40,587 bases of DNA. Source: JAWKTM01 sp041399085 (GTDB lineage: Bacteria; Planctomycetota; Planctomycetia; Pirellulales; Pirellulaceae). Below are positions 17,584 through 26,521 of the stretch, one piece after another (positions within the stretch are counted from its first letter, which is position 1; every line of letters starts with the position of its first letter). Location: NCBI GenBank assembly GCA_041399085.1, contig JAWKTM010000067.1, forward strand, positions 1-40,587, read 5' to 3'. Both the position numbers and the translations under genes were made by a program. The notes under the pieces were generated by a model. The model was given only the letters and a program-made list of their open reading frames with translations. It did not search any database and was not told where the DNA came from.

Positions 17584-18207
17584 ATGCCCAAGCGTCGATC
17601 GATTAACGACGACAGTTGCGGTTCAATTGATGGATTGGCGAACGCGCCGAACGCGCAGCGGTCGCCCGCAGGGAGAAAGTCGACCAGTTTCGTGTTAACT
17701 AAGACGCTGTTCATCGTGGGGCGGATCGGAATCTGGCTATGCATCGTTATCGGCGTGGCTAGCTTCGCCGCCCACGCGGAAAACGGTTCCCGGCCCGGAG
17801 GCGCCGACCAGGTTGACGACCGGTCACAAACCAGGGACCCACCGCCTTCCCGCGAAACTTCGCCGTCCGACGAAGGCAGCTCGGTTGAGCGCGGCAGGTA
17901 CATCGTCCACCAAGTTGCCATGTGTGTGATTTGCCACACACCCAAGGATGCGGCGGGAAATCTGGATCAGACGCGTCTGTTGCGAGGCGGCCCTATCCCG
18001 GTGCGAGGCCCCACGGCTGATAGCGATTGGGCGTTTCACGCGCCGCAACTGGCGGGACTGCCAGGATGGGAGGACGATGCGGTCGTCACCTTGCTAATGA
18101 CAGGTCATCGCCCCAACGGCAAAGCACCACGTCCGCCCATGCCACCGTTTCGCTTTCATCAGGAAGATGCACGAGCGGTCGTCGACTACCTCAAATCCCT
18201 AAACTGA
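17584..18207 (+). CDS. membrane-anchored or exported monohaem cytochrome c, first gene of the ACIII-oxidase operon
   Basis: The product of ~207 residues carries one haem-c site, C114-V-I-C117-H118, in a C-terminal cytochrome c domain. VERGRYIVHQVAMCVICHTP precedes the haem, and MPPFRFHQEDARAVVDYLKSL supplies the likely axial methionine and last helix. A hydrophobic segment (TLFIVGRIGIWLCIVIGVASFAAHA) acts as signal peptide or anchor. The N-terminal ~36 residues before it look unlike an exported protein, so the real start may be a GTG near 17692 that begins directly at VLTKTLF; an upstream TTG at 17566 is also possible. No start has a convincing Shine-Dalgarno. Position 49 bp upstream of actA suggests it passes electrons from ACIII to the oxidase, although the reaction partner is inferred only from context. 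Confidence 0.85.
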   Translation: MPKRRSINDDSCGSIDGLANAPNAQRSPAGRKSTSFVLTKTLFIVGRIGIWLCIVIGVASFAAHAENGSRPGGADQVDDRSQTRDPPPSRETSPSDEGSSVERGRYIVHQVAMCVICHTPKDAAGNLDQTRLLRGGPIPVRGPTADSDWAFHAPQLAGLPGWEDDAVVTLLMTGHRPNGKAPRPPMPPFRFHQEDARAVVDYLKSLN

Positions 18208-18256
18208 CTTCGGTTTGCGATCTACGTCCCAATATCCCCGGTGATGCCCTCCTGAT

Positions 18257-18973
18257 ATGGCTAATATCTTCCATCCCTCGATGAACGCGATTAGCCGCGT
18301 CAGCATCTTTGGCATGGTGTTTGTCATCGCCGCGATATTCTTCATCATTTGGATCGTCGTCCGTTCGCCCTACTGGACCGAAGAAGGCGTCGCTCGCGAA
18401 CAGCCGGTTCCCTTCAGTCACCAGCATCATGTGGGAGACGCCGGAATTGATTGTCGGTACTGTCACACCAGTGTCGACAAATCGTCGTTCGCCGGAATCC
18501 CGTCGACCTCAATTTGCATGAACTGTCATGCCTATCTATGGAACGACCAGCCCATGTTGCAGCCGATTCGCGACAGCTATCGCGATCAAAAACCAATTCG
18601 ATGGACGCGAGTGCATGACTTGGGGGATTACGCCTTCTTCAACCACAGTATCCACCTCCATAAGGGAATTGGTTGCGTCAGTTGTCATGGTCGTGTGGAT
18701 GAAATGCCGCTGATGTGGAAAAACCAGTCGTTGCTAATGGAGTGGTGTCTTTCATGTCACCGAGACCCCGTACCCCATTTACGGCCCCGTGAATTCGTAT
18801 ACGACATGCGATCGCTCGAAGAACTGGCCGAGTCTGGCGATCTGCAACGCGGCATTGAAAACGATCTCCCCGAATTTGATGCCGCGGAGTCGGATTTGCA
18901 GTCGCTGCGGCTCGCCTTGTCTCAGCGGTACGACATACAAAGCGAGACGAATTGCTCCATCTGCCATCGCTAA
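18257..18973 (+). CDS. actA: ActA, pentahaem cytochrome c subunit of alternative complex III
   Basis: ActA is the pentahaem subunit of the quinol:electron-acceptor oxidoreductase ACIII, lying on the periplasmic face and anchored by one helix. The 238-residue protein has one N-terminal membrane helix (~15-36) and exactly five CxxCH sites: CRYCH (66-70), CMNCH (87-91), CVSCH (140-144), CLSCH (164-168) and CSICH (233-237). Extra histidines (FSHQHH, FFNHSIHLH) are candidate distal haem ligands, as in cytochrome c7/c3-like proteins. The ATG follows the upstream cytochrome gene by 49 bp and actB starts 22 bp after the stop. Family, haem number and gene order all agree, so the assignment is firm. 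Confidence 0.95.
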   Translation: MANIFHPSMNAISRVSIFGMVFVIAAIFFIIWIVVRSPYWTEEGVAREQPVPFSHQHHVGDAGIDCRYCHTSVDKSSFAGIPSTSICMNCHAYLWNDQPMLQPIRDSYRDQKPIRWTRVHDLGDYAFFNHSIHLHKGIGCVSCHGRVDEMPLMWKNQSLLMEWCLSCHRDPVPHLRPREFVYDMRSLEELAESGDLQRGIENDLPEFDAAESDLQSLRLALSQRYDIQSETNCSICHR

Positions 18974-18995
18974 CTACAGCACGAAATCGACCTCA

Positions 18996-21900
18996 ATGAC
19001 AGCTTCGAGTGCGGAAAACTCACACCCCACGAATACGCGTCTGACCGACCAACGAGGACACCAGTTCTGGCGCAGCCTCAATGAACTGGCTGACGGCGAC
19101 GCGTATCGCGCACGGCTTGCCCCAGAGTTTCCCGATCATGCGGACCGCTGGCCGTCTGGTTTGTCGCGTCGAAAGTTTTTATCCCTGATGAGCGCTTCGC
19201 TGGCGCTGGCCAGTTGGAGTGGCTGCGCCAAGAAGCCCGAAGAGGAGATATTGCCCTACGTGGAGATGCCCGAGCAACTGGTGCCCGGCCAACCGCTGTA
19301 CTTCGCCACGGCAATGCCCCTGTTTGGATACGGTGTGGGGCTTGTCGCTGAGAGTCATATGGGACGCCCCACGCGGGTGGAAGGCAACCGCCACCATCCC
19401 TTTAGTCTCGGAGCAACCGATCCATTTACTCAGGCTAGTGTGCTTACGCTTTACGATCCCGATCGGTCTCAAGCGATCCTGAATAATGGGCAAATCAGCG
19501 CCAAGGCCGAATTGCAATCGGCAATCGGAGCACTCCGGCAGCGCCTCGATGCCAACAATGGACGTGGCTTTCGTATCCTTTCAGGCACGATTACCTCTCC
19601 CACACTGTTGGCCCAACTGAAGCGGCTCAAAGACGCGTATCCGGCCATGCAATGGCATCACTATGAGCCGGTACCGCAGGATGCTGATATTCGGGGTTGC
19701 GAGCTTGCCTTCGGACGGCCGCTCCAACCGCTGTACGATTTTGGTAAAGCCGCTGTGATTCTCTCACTCGATGACGACTTTTTGTTGGCCGGCCATGCAC
19801 CAATACCGCATGCCAGGCAGTTCGCCCAGCACCGACGGGCGAGCGTGGCGACGAGCCGCCCGCGAGAAATGAACCGACTTTATGTGGCGGAGTCCACGGC
19901 GACCGTTACCGGCGCGAAAGCCGATCATCGTCTGCCGCTCGCCCCTCAGTCGATGGAGCAGCTTTTGCTGGCACTCGCCTCACGGCTCGATGTCAATTCG
20001 GGAGATGAGGTCGGCACCGTTCCCGCCGAAGTGCCCATCGAATGGTTTGAAGCGCTCGTCGACGACCTGATACGTTACCGCTTCGGGGACTGCGAAAGCA
20101 GTGCCCTAATTGTCGTTGGCTACAATCACCCTCCACATGTCCATGCCTTGGCTCAGGCGATCAACGCCAAGCTCGGAGCTATTGGAACAACGGTTACCTA
20201 TATCCAACCCGTGGTCGGCACGACGGCCTCTTCCACCGACTCACAAGGAAACGCTTCCGACGATGAGGCACTTCTCGTCTCGCCATTCTCGCAACTGGAT
20301 TCACTTCGGCAATTGAAAGAGGCCATGAAACAGGGCGAGGTCGACACACTGCTTGTGCTTTCATCAAATCCCGTGCTCACCGCCCCAGCGGACTGGGATT
20401 TCACGGATGCCATTAGTCGAGTGCCCTACCGCATGCATTTGGGAATGTACGCGGATGAGACCGCGGAGTTGTGTCACTGGCACATTCCAGAATCACACTA
20501 TCTGGAGTGCTGGAGCGATGTGCGAGCGCGCAACGGTCTGGTATCCATAATTCAACCACTAATCGCTCCGCTGTATGACACCTGGTCACCGCATCAAGTC
20601 GTTGCTGAATTGCTGGGCCAAGCAAGCGTCTCGCCCTACGAGCAGCTACGTTCAGCTTGGAGAGAGCGCCGTCCAGACGAAGGGGCCGCGGAAATCGCCA
20701 ATGACTTTGACTCACAATGGGCCCGTTGGTTGAAGCTCGGCGTTGTGCCGGGGACTGCTTTTCCCGCTGCGCCCAACGTTGGCTTGTCAAGCGAGTTCGC
20801 GGAGCGTTTCACCTCCGCCCGGAATTCGGCTCTCGCCACAGCAAACAACACACAGCTTGATGACAGCGACGAATCGCGGGGGACACTTCTCCAGATTAGC
20901 TTTCGGCCGGATCCGTCTATTTGGGATGGTCGATTTGCGAATAATGGTTGGTTACAAGAACTCCCCAAGCCTCTGACGAAGCTGACCTGGGATAATGCCC
21001 TTTTGATCGCCCCATCGTTGGCACGCGAACTTGACCTCGAAAACGAGGAGCTTGTAACGGTGACACGTGGAGCGCGACAGCTCCGACTGCCCGTCTGGAT
21101 TGTGCCGGGACAATCGCCGCGAGTCGCCACGTTACACTTGGGTTATGGACGCAAGGCAGGCGGGCGCGTCGCCTCGGGGCCGGGATTCAACGCCTACGAG
21201 TTGCGAACCACGGACGCATTCTGGTTCGGCAACGACGTTCGTCTCGCAAAAACAGGAGAACGCTTTCCGCTGGCATGTACGCAAGAGCATCATTTGATGC
21301 ACGGTCGCGAGTTGGTGCGCGCGGGAACACTTTCGGAATTGCAACAGCATCCCGATCACCCACCCTTCATGCACGAGCACCATCTACCAGACAATCCAAG
21401 TTTGCTGCCTAACTGGGAATACGATGGGTACAAGTGGGGAATGGTGATTGATACGACTGCCTGTATTGGCTGCAACGCCTGCGTGGTGGCCTGTCAGTCC
21501 GAAAACAACATCCCCGTGGTGGGAAAAGAACAGGTGTTAATGGGGCGTGAAATGCATTGGCTCCGCATCGACACATACTACCACTCGGCCGCCGACAATC
21601 CAGAGACGGCGTTTCAACCGTTGCCATGCATGCATTGCGAAAAGGCGCCCTGCGAAGTCGTCTGCCCAGTCGCCGCGACGGTTCACAGCGACGAGGGCCT
21701 TAACGAAATGGTATACAACCGCTGTGTCGGAACGCGCTATTGCTCGAACAATTGCCCTTACAAAGTGCGCCGATTCAACTTCCTCCAGTACGCTGACTAT
21801 GATACGCCCGTTCTCAAACTGCTACGCAATCCCGATGTGACTGTGCGAAGTCGCGGCGTGATGGAGAAGTGCACTTATTGTGTCCAGCGAATCAGCGATG

Positions 21901-22163
21901 CTCGGATCGCGGCCAAGAAGGAAGAGCGTCTTATTCGCGCCGGCGAAGTCATTACCGCCTGCCAAAGCGCGTGCCCCGCGGAAGCCATCCAGTTTGGGAA
22001 TCTGAACAACCCGCGAGAGCCAGTCACTGAATGGCGCGAAAGTCCGATTCACTACAAACTGTTGGGAGAACTTGACACGGAGCCACGGACGACATTCCTG
22101 GCATCGTTGACGAACCCAAATCCAGACCTCGTGCCCCGCGAGCCAATTCATGACGAGAGCTAA
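18996..22163 (+). CDS. actB: ActB, iron-sulfur / molybdopterin-oxidoreductase-like subunit of alternative complex III
   Basis: The 1055-residue subunit has an N-terminal segment with a twin-arginine-like motif, SRRKFLSLMSASLALA (57-72). A domain of ~700 residues related to molybdopterin oxidoreductases follows; in known ACIII it has lost the cofactor. The C-terminal ferredoxin-like domain has fifteen clustered cysteines: C823/826/829/833, C878/881/886/890, C910/916/920, C959/962 and C989/993. That number fits three [4Fe-4S] and one [3Fe-4S] clusters, as in characterised complexes. The reading frame is open upstream to 18789, but that part overlaps actA in another frame and has no ActB-like sequence, so the ATG at 18996 is chosen. 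It overlaps actC by 14 bp, suggesting translational coupling. Confidence 0.94.
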   Translation: MTASSAENSHPTNTRLTDQRGHQFWRSLNELADGDAYRARLAPEFPDHADRWPSGLSRRKFLSLMSASLALASWSGCAKKPEEEILPYVEMPEQLVPGQPLYFATAMPLFGYGVGLVAESHMGRPTRVEGNRHHPFSLGATDPFTQASVLTLYDPDRSQAILNNGQISAKAELQSAIGALRQRLDANNGRGFRILSGTITSPTLLAQLKRLKDAYPAMQWHHYEPVPQDADIRGCELAFGRPLQPLYDFGKAAVILSLDDDFLLAGHAPIPHARQFAQHRRASVATSRPREMNRLYVAESTATVTGAKADHRLPLAPQSMEQLLLALASRLDVNSGDEVGTVPAEVPIEWFEALVDDLIRYRFGDCESSALIVVGYNHPPHVHALAQAINAKLGAIGTTVTYIQPVVGTTASSTDSQGNASDDEALLVSPFSQLDSLRQLKEAMKQGEVDTLLVLSSNPVLTAPADWDFTDAISRVPYRMHLGMYADETAELCHWHIPESHYLECWSDVRARNGLVSIIQPLIAPLYDTWSPHQVVAELLGQASVSPYEQLRSAWRERRPDEGAAEIANDFDSQWARWLKLGVVPGTAFPAAPNVGLSSEFAERFTSARNSALATANNTQLDDSDESRGTLLQISFRPDPSIWDGRFANNGWLQELPKPLTKLTWDNALLIAPSLARELDLENEELVTVTRGARQLRLPVWIVPGQSPRVATLHLGYGRKAGGRVASGPGFNAYELRTTDAFWFGNDVRLAKTGERFPLACTQEHHLMHGRELVRAGTLSELQQHPDHPPFMHEHHLPDNPSLLPNWEYDGYKWGMVIDTTACIGCNACVVACQSENNIPVVGKEQVLMGREMHWLRIDTYYHSAADNPETAFQPLPCMHCEKAPCEVVCPVAATVHSDEGLNEMVYNRCVGTRYCSNNCPYKVRRFNFLQYADYDTPVLKLLRNPDVTVRSRGVMEKCTYCVQRISDARIAAKKEERLIRAGEVITACQSACPAEAIQFGNLNNPREPVTEWRESPIHYKLLGELDTEPRTTFLASLTNPNPDLVPREPIHDES

Positions 22164-23517
22164 GACGCGAACCACGCCCGGATCGCACCGAGCTCCGTTG
22201 GTGGGTGCGGGACATACCATTTCGAGTGTGACCGACCAAATCAGTTCAATCGTCTTGCGGCGTCGCGCGGGACGCGGGTGGTGGTTCGGGCTCCTCGTCG
22301 GTTTCTCGCTGACGATGCTGCTGCTGTATGCGATTGCTTGGTTGCTAATTAAGGGTGTTGGAATCTGGGGGATCAATATTCCAGTTGGATGGGGATTTGC
22401 GATTGTCAACTTCGTTTGGTGGATTGGCATCGGGCACGCGGGGACGCTGATATCCGCCATCCTGCTGCTATTAAAGCAAGAGTGGCGCACATCGATCAAT
22501 CGTTTCGCCGAAGCCATGACGTTATTCGCGGTCGCCTGTGCAGGCATCTTCCCCTTGCTGCATCTCGGACGAGTTGAGTTTTTCTACTGGTTAGTGCCCT
22601 ACCCCAATACGATGGGAGTGTGGCCTCAGTTCCGAAGTCCGCTCATGTGGGACTTCTTTGCGGTGTCAACTTACGGCACGGTGTCGCTGTTGTTCTGGTA
22701 TATTGGGCTAGTTCCCGACTTGGCGACACTTCGCGACCGAGCCTCTCATCGTTTCGCTCGAATCACCTATGGGATTTTGGCTTTGGGATGGCGGGGTTCG
22801 GCACGGCATTGGAAGCGGTATCAAGGAGCCTATTTGCTGCTCGCGGGACTGGCGACGCCGCTGGTCGTGTCCGTGCATACTATCGTGAGTTTCGACTTCT
22901 CGGTCGGAATCGTTCCCGGCTGGCACTCGACAATCTTTCCTCCCTACTTCGTCGCCGGGGCCATTTTCAGTGGTTTCGCCATGGTTCTGACCTTGGCAAT
23001 CCCGCTGCGGTATGCATACAACCTTCACGATTTCATAACCGATCGGCACCTCGACAATAGCGCGAAAGTGATGTTGGCCGCTGGATTGATCGTATCGTAC
23101 GGGTATGTGATGGAGGCATTTGTCGCGTGGTGGAATGGGCACCCTTACGAGACCTACATCTTTGAAAATCGGTTTTTTGGACCGTATGCCGGGCTGTACT
23201 GGTTGCTTATCTTCTGCAACTGCTTGGCTCCGCAACTGCTGTGGTTCAAAGCCGTCCGGCGATTGCCGGTAATCCTGTTTGTGCTGTCGCTCGTAATCAA
23301 CGTTGGGATGTGGCTGGAACGCTTCATTATTTGTGTCGTTAGTCTGCATCGCGACCATCTGCCGTCCTCGTGGGACATGTACTATCCCACGTTTTGGGAT
23401 TGGGCGTTTTATTTGGGAACTATTGGGCTGTTCCTGACGTTGCTTCTGTTGTTTATTCGATTGTTGCCAGTGATATCGATTTCCGAGATGCGGGAGTTGG
23501 TCGAAGAGCACAGTTAG
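22150..23517 (+). CDS. actC: ActC, NrfD-like integral membrane subunit of alternative complex III
   Basis: The 455-residue protein is almost entirely membrane-embedded, with about ten helices separated by short loops, as in NrfD/PsrC-type quinol-binding subunits. Recognisable family stretches are INIPVGWGFAIVNFVWWIGIGHAGTLISAILLLL, WRTSINRFAEAMTLFAVACAGIFPLLHLGR, YPNTMGVWPQFRSPLMWDFFAVSTYG, SVHTIVSFDFSVGIVPGWHSTIFPPYFVAGAIFSG and NVGMWLERFIICVVSL. It is expected to bind quinol at the periplasmic side and give electrons to ActB. A ~35-residue polar N-terminus precedes the first helix. The start overlaps the end of actB by 14 bp. Confidence 0.95.
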   Translation: MTRAKTRTTPGSHRAPLVGAGHTISSVTDQISSIVLRRRAGRGWWFGLLVGFSLTMLLLYAIAWLLIKGVGIWGINIPVGWGFAIVNFVWWIGIGHAGTLISAILLLLKQEWRTSINRFAEAMTLFAVACAGIFPLLHLGRVEFFYWLVPYPNTMGVWPQFRSPLMWDFFAVSTYGTVSLLFWYIGLVPDLATLRDRASHRFARITYGILALGWRGSARHWKRYQGAYLLLAGLATPLVVSVHTIVSFDFSVGIVPGWHSTIFPPYFVAGAIFSGFAMVLTLAIPLRYAYNLHDFITDRHLDNSAKVMLAAGLIVSYGYVMEAFVAWWNGHPYETYIFENRFFGPYAGLYWLLIFCNCLAPQLLWFKAVRRLPVILFVLSLVINVGMWLERFIICVVSLHRDHLPSSWDMYYPTFWDWAFYLGTIGLFLTLLLLFIRLLPVISISEMRELVEEHS

Positions 23518-23591
23518 AACCTTGCTCGAAGCGTTGTTTCACGGTGAACACGTGTGTATAGAAGCTGCCGATTCTCTTTAGACATGTCGCT

Positions 23592-24128
23592 ATGATTCCA
23601 GGAAGTCCGTTCGGTATATTGGCTGAGTTTGATGAACCGGAGCATCTGGTGGAGGCCGCGAGATGCGTGCGCGCCGCGGGGCTCAGGCAGTTTGAAGCCT
23701 ATTCACCGTTTCCCATTGAGGGGCTCTCCGAGGCAATTGGCTTCGAACAAACCGGAATGCCGTGGATTACATTGACTGGCGGAGTCGTTGGAGGCGTGCT
23801 CGGCTACGGATTGTTGTATTGGGTGTCGGTTTTGGCTTATCCGCTAAATGTCGGCGGTCGTCCGCTGAATAGTTGGCCGATGTTCGTTCCGATTACATTC
23901 GAATGCGTGGTTCTCGTGGCTTCCTTGTTCTGCGTGTTTGGGATGTTGGCCCTCAATGGTTTGCCTCGTCCATACCACCCGTTGTTCGAGGTTCCCGAGT
24001 TCGCTCGAGCCACTCAAGATCGCTTCTTCCTCTGTGTCTTGGCGAGAGATAAGCAATATGACGAAGCCGAAGTGCAACAACTGCTTGCCGGTGTCCACGC
24101 AACGAGAGTGACGAATGTACGTTGGTAG
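23592..24128 (+). CDS. actD: ActD (DUF3341), membrane subunit of alternative complex III
   Basis: The 178-residue product fits ActD/DUF3341 in length and pattern. A soluble N-terminal part contains GILAEFDEPEHLVEAARCVRAAGLRQFEAYSPFPIEGLSEAIGF, which is the hallmark of the family. Two membrane helices follow (WITLTGGVVGGVLGYGLLYWVSV and MFVPITFECVVLVASLFCVFGMLAL, joined by PLNVGGRPLNSWP), and the protein ends with RPYHPLFEVPEFARATQDRFFLCV. It is a structural subunit without a redox cofactor. It begins 74 bp after actC, the widest gap among the core act genes, and its last 14 bp overlap actE. Confidence 0.93.
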   Translation: MIPGSPFGILAEFDEPEHLVEAARCVRAAGLRQFEAYSPFPIEGLSEAIGFEQTGMPWITLTGGVVGGVLGYGLLYWVSVLAYPLNVGGRPLNSWPMFVPITFECVVLVASLFCVFGMLALNGLPRPYHPLFEVPEFARATQDRFFLCVLARDKQYDEAEVQQLLAGVHATRVTNVRW

Positions 24129-24783
24129 CTCACTACAAGCGATCCGGTTCGCAATGCGGTCTTGGCCTCTCAAAGTGTCTTGGTGGGTGGCGGCATGGTT
24201 TCTGCTAACCATTGCAAGCGGATGTTATCAGCAAATGTCGGATCAGCCTCGGTATGACCCATTGGAAAAGAGCGACTTGTTCCAAGATCAAATGGCGTCT
24301 CGTCCGCTCGTGCCGGGAGTGGTCGCGCGCGGCCGCCAACCGCAGGAATTCGAGGAGCCGAGCAGCCACTTTCTCACGGGCGTAGTCGATGGGGAATCGG
24401 CAGACACACTGCCAGGGGATTTGCGCACACGCTGGAATACCGAACAGATTCTTGAGCGAGGTCAAGAGGCGTACGACATCTACTGTGTTCATTGTCACGA
24501 CGTTCTGGGAACCGGGCGGGGATATGTTCCGATGCGGGGATATCCGCAGCCGCCAAGCTTTCATACCGATCGGCTGCGAAGCAAGCCCATCGGACATGTG
24601 TTTCGAGTAATTACGGACGGCTTTGGGCGCATGCCGGCCCATGCGTCGCAGGTTGTTCCAGCAGACCGCTGGGCAATCGCCAGCTACGTGCGAGCGCTTC
24701 AACTGAGTCAACACGCGCCGCTAGACGATCTCAATCCGAATGACAAACGAGCGGTCGAATCGGGCGCGGCGGCCGACCGGTAG
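24115..24783 (+). CDS. actE: ActE, monohaem cytochrome c lipoprotein subunit of alternative complex III
   Basis: The 222-residue product has a hydrophobic N-terminus ending in a lipobox, LTIASGC (lipidated Cys37 from this start), typical of ActE lipoproteins on the periplasmic side. The haem site is C124-V-H-C127-H128, preceded by GQEAYDIYCVHCHDVLGTGRGYVPMRG, with a likely methionine ligand in DGFGRMPAHASQV and a closing RWAIASYVRALQLSQ helix. The N-terminal part includes MSDQPRYDPLEKSDLF, usual in this family. The ATG at 24115 overlaps actD by 14 bp and has GAGAG upstream; an internal ATG at 24154 would give a shorter, more conventional signal peptide. Confidence 0.93.
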   Translation: MYVGSSLQAIRFAMRSWPLKVSWWVAAWFLLTIASGCYQQMSDQPRYDPLEKSDLFQDQMASRPLVPGVVARGRQPQEFEEPSSHFLTGVVDGESADTLPGDLRTRWNTEQILERGQEAYDIYCVHCHDVLGTGRGYVPMRGYPQPPSFHTDRLRSKPIGHVFRVITDGFGRMPAHASQVVPADRWAIASYVRALQLSQHAPLDDLNPNDKRAVESGAAADR

Positions 24784-24851
24784 ATGCGTTCACAGTTAGG
24801 TTCAATGTACAAGTCGGTTATGGGATCGGGCGGAGGACATTGGTCACTGCA

Positions 24852-25580
24852 ATGACGGAACGTATTGCTTCTATTCCGATCTGGACGCGAGTTCGAAACA
24901 TTTCGTTGCTCGCGGCGGCAGTTGGTACGGCCTTATGTGGCCTGGGCTACGCAATCGATCCCGCTCAGTTTCACCAATCGTACCTAGTAGCATTTGTCTA
25001 TTGGTGGCAGCTTACGATCGGCTTGCTCGGCTTGTCATTGTTGTACCAAATGGTCGGCGGCCGATGGGGACACGCGAGTCGCCCTTTTTTCGATTCGGGG
25101 GTGGCCCTGCTGCCGGCCGTGTCGCTGGCATATCTGCCCTTGGCATTTGGTCTACATGATCTTTACGTATGGACCGCCGTCGGGTTTTTCAAGGACATCC
25201 CTCACTCTCACAATCGCGCCTGGTATTTACGGACACCATTCTTTTTGGGGCGGACGACATCGTATCTTGCGATCACGAGTATCCTGGGTGCAGTCGTTTC
25301 GTGGCGCACCTTGAGACCAATTGAAACAGTGAGTCACACGACGCGACCGAGACTAGGCGGATTGGCGGCGGTGATAGTGGCGATGGTCGTCTCGTTCGCG
25401 GCCTTCGACTGGCTCATGTCCCTGGAGCCGGAATGGTATTCGACGATGTACGGATTCCTGATGGCAACAGGTGGGCTCTTGACGGGACTCTGCGTGGTTG
25501 CTGCTAGCCTAGCTATTACAGTTCGAGCGTTGTCGATCGCACCCCAGCCGCATAGGAACGCCTCTGCACGACGTGGGTAA
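24852..25580 (+). CDS. actF: ActF, N-terminal part (gene appears frameshifted near its middle)
   Basis: ActF is the second NrfD-like membrane subunit of ACIII, about 400 residues with ten helices. This frame holds the first ~242 residues: WTRVRNISLLAAAVGTALCGLGYAIDPAQFHQSYLVAFVYWWQLTIGLLGL, GRWGHASRPFFDSGVALLPAVSLAYLPLAFGLHDLYVW, KAWYL-like NRAWYLRTPFFLGRT, and SFAAFDWLMSLEPEWYSTMYGFLMATGGLL, all typical of ActF. It then runs into non-homologous APQPHRNASARRG and stops at 25578-25580. The expected continuation (LHDVGKLLLAF...) is present at once in the +1 frame. GGAGG at 24832-24836 is 15 bases from the ATG but only three from an in-frame TTG at 24840, so the exact start is uncertain. Confidence 0.85.
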   Translation: MTERIASIPIWTRVRNISLLAAAVGTALCGLGYAIDPAQFHQSYLVAFVYWWQLTIGLLGLSLLYQMVGGRWGHASRPFFDSGVALLPAVSLAYLPLAFGLHDLYVWTAVGFFKDIPHSHNRAWYLRTPFFLGRTTSYLAITSILGAVVSWRTLRPIETVSHTTRPRLGGLAAVIVAMVVSFAAFDWLMSLEPEWYSTMYGFLMATGGLLTGLCVVAASLAITVRALSIAPQPHRNASARRG

Positions 25581-26025
25581 GCTGTTGTTGGCGTTTCTGA
25601 TGCTGTGGACTTACGTTGCATTCTCGCAGTATTTAATCATCTACTCGGGAAACCTGCCGACCGAGACGATCTACTATAAGCACCGGTTGACTGGGGGCTG
25701 GCAGTGGTTGGCCGTAATTCTTGTCGCCTTCCACTTCGCGTTGCCATTCGGGGCTCTGCTTTCTCGCCGCGCAAAGATGAACTGCATGAGTCTTGGAGTG
25801 ATCGCGATTGGAATCGCGGCAATCCATGTTGTCGAAATCTTTTGGTTAGTAGCGCCCGCATTTCACAAGGAGGGGTTCGCGCTTCATTGGCTAGACGTGG
25901 TGCTATGGATGACTGGTGGTGCATGGTGGGTGACAGGCTTTGCGTGGCAGGTGAATCGGCGTCTGCCGCTCGCGCTGGTTAACTGGCCCGTTCCCCCCAA
26001 TGAATCCGACGAGAAGCAAGAATAG
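25573..26025 (+). CDS. actF: ActF, C-terminal part in the +1 frame
   Basis: This frame carries the rest of ActF: GKLLLAFLMLWTYVAFSQYLIIYSGNLPTETIYYKHR, then three or four membrane helices with VVEIFWLVAPAFH and LDVVLWMTGGAWWVTGF. The listed start is a GTG inside the conserved stretch, but homologous-looking residues continue upstream in the same frame (GTPLHDV, 25555-25575), and the frame is open back to a TAG at 25510-25512. The coding shift therefore lies between 25513 and about 25563, not at the GTG. Together the two parts give roughly 395 residues, the normal ActF length. Explanations are a sequencing or assembly error, a real mutation, or recoding; a rare-looking AGG codon lies at 25554-25556 in the first frame. 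If translated separately, it would overlap the first part by eight bases. Confidence 0.82.
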   Translation: MGKLLLAFLMLWTYVAFSQYLIIYSGNLPTETIYYKHRLTGGWQWLAVILVAFHFALPFGALLSRRAKMNCMSLGVIAIGIAAIHVVEIFWLVAPAFHKEGFALHWLDVVLWMTGGAWWVTGFAWQVNRRLPLALVNWPVPPNESDEKQE

Positions 26026-26032
26026 ACAATTA

Positions 26033-26521
26033 ATGGAAAACGAAAGAAACGAGAGAAGTGAAGATGAGTTTGAAAGTGCCGTCGAGCGAGGGCACGAGCA
26101 AGAATCGGTACGCGCCGGTTGTGTGGGAACGGTGGGGGTCGGGTTGCTGGGCGTGGTCTTCGTCGCGATGGTGCTGATGTACTGGTTAGCAAACTGGTGG
26201 GCTCCCGACACAACGTCGACAGGAGGTGACAAACCACGGTTTCGTAGAGAGTTGTTGCCGCCAGTGGGAGTCCAACCAAACCAACGCCTTCAGCGAGAGG
26301 TGCTGGAACGCGAAGCTTATGAGCGGCTGCGCGGGTACGGATGGGTCGATCGAAGTGAAGGCGTCGCGCACATACCGATCGACCGGGCGATGAGCATTCT
26401 GGAGGCGGATGGCTTGAGATACTCGGATCAATCGGAAGGTGCTGACAACGAGAAGCCACATCGAGGCGCGATAGACGGTGGTGCGTTGGAGGAGCGAGTC
26501 TCTGAAGGGATGGGTGACTAA
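26033..26521 (+). CDS. conserved-looking small membrane protein between actF and SCO, function unknown
   Basis: The 162-residue product has a charged N-terminus (MENERNERSEDEFESAVERG), one membrane helix at ~30-54 and a soluble C-terminal domain with LQREVLEREAYERLRGYGWVDRSEGVAHIPIDRAMSIL. The GWVD..xGVxxIPIDRAM pattern is known to me from small proteins encoded in cytochrome oxidase clusters, where the role is not established; assembly or a structural link between ACIII and the oxidase is conceivable. The ATG at 26033 is preferred because it follows the actF stop by seven bases; an ATG at 26000 would overlap actF. The stop overlaps the SCO start (TAATG). Confidence 0.78.
   Translation: MENERNERSEDEFESAVERGHEQESVRAGCVGTVGVGLLGVVFVAMVLMYWLANWWAPDTTSTGGDKPRFRRELLPPVGVQPNQRLQREVLEREAYERLRGYGWVDRSEGVAHIPIDRAMSILEADGLRYSDQSEGADNEKPHRGAIDGGALEERVSEGMGD

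Noticed and set aside
18789..18995. Upstream extension of actB
   Set aside because: The frame is open, but it overlaps actA and has no ActB-like sequence; MTASSAENS at 18996 is a better start.
22708..23511. 267-codon minus-strand ORF
   Set aside because: Antisense shadow of the membrane protein ActC; Gln/Arg-rich as expected from reverse reading of hydrophobic codons.
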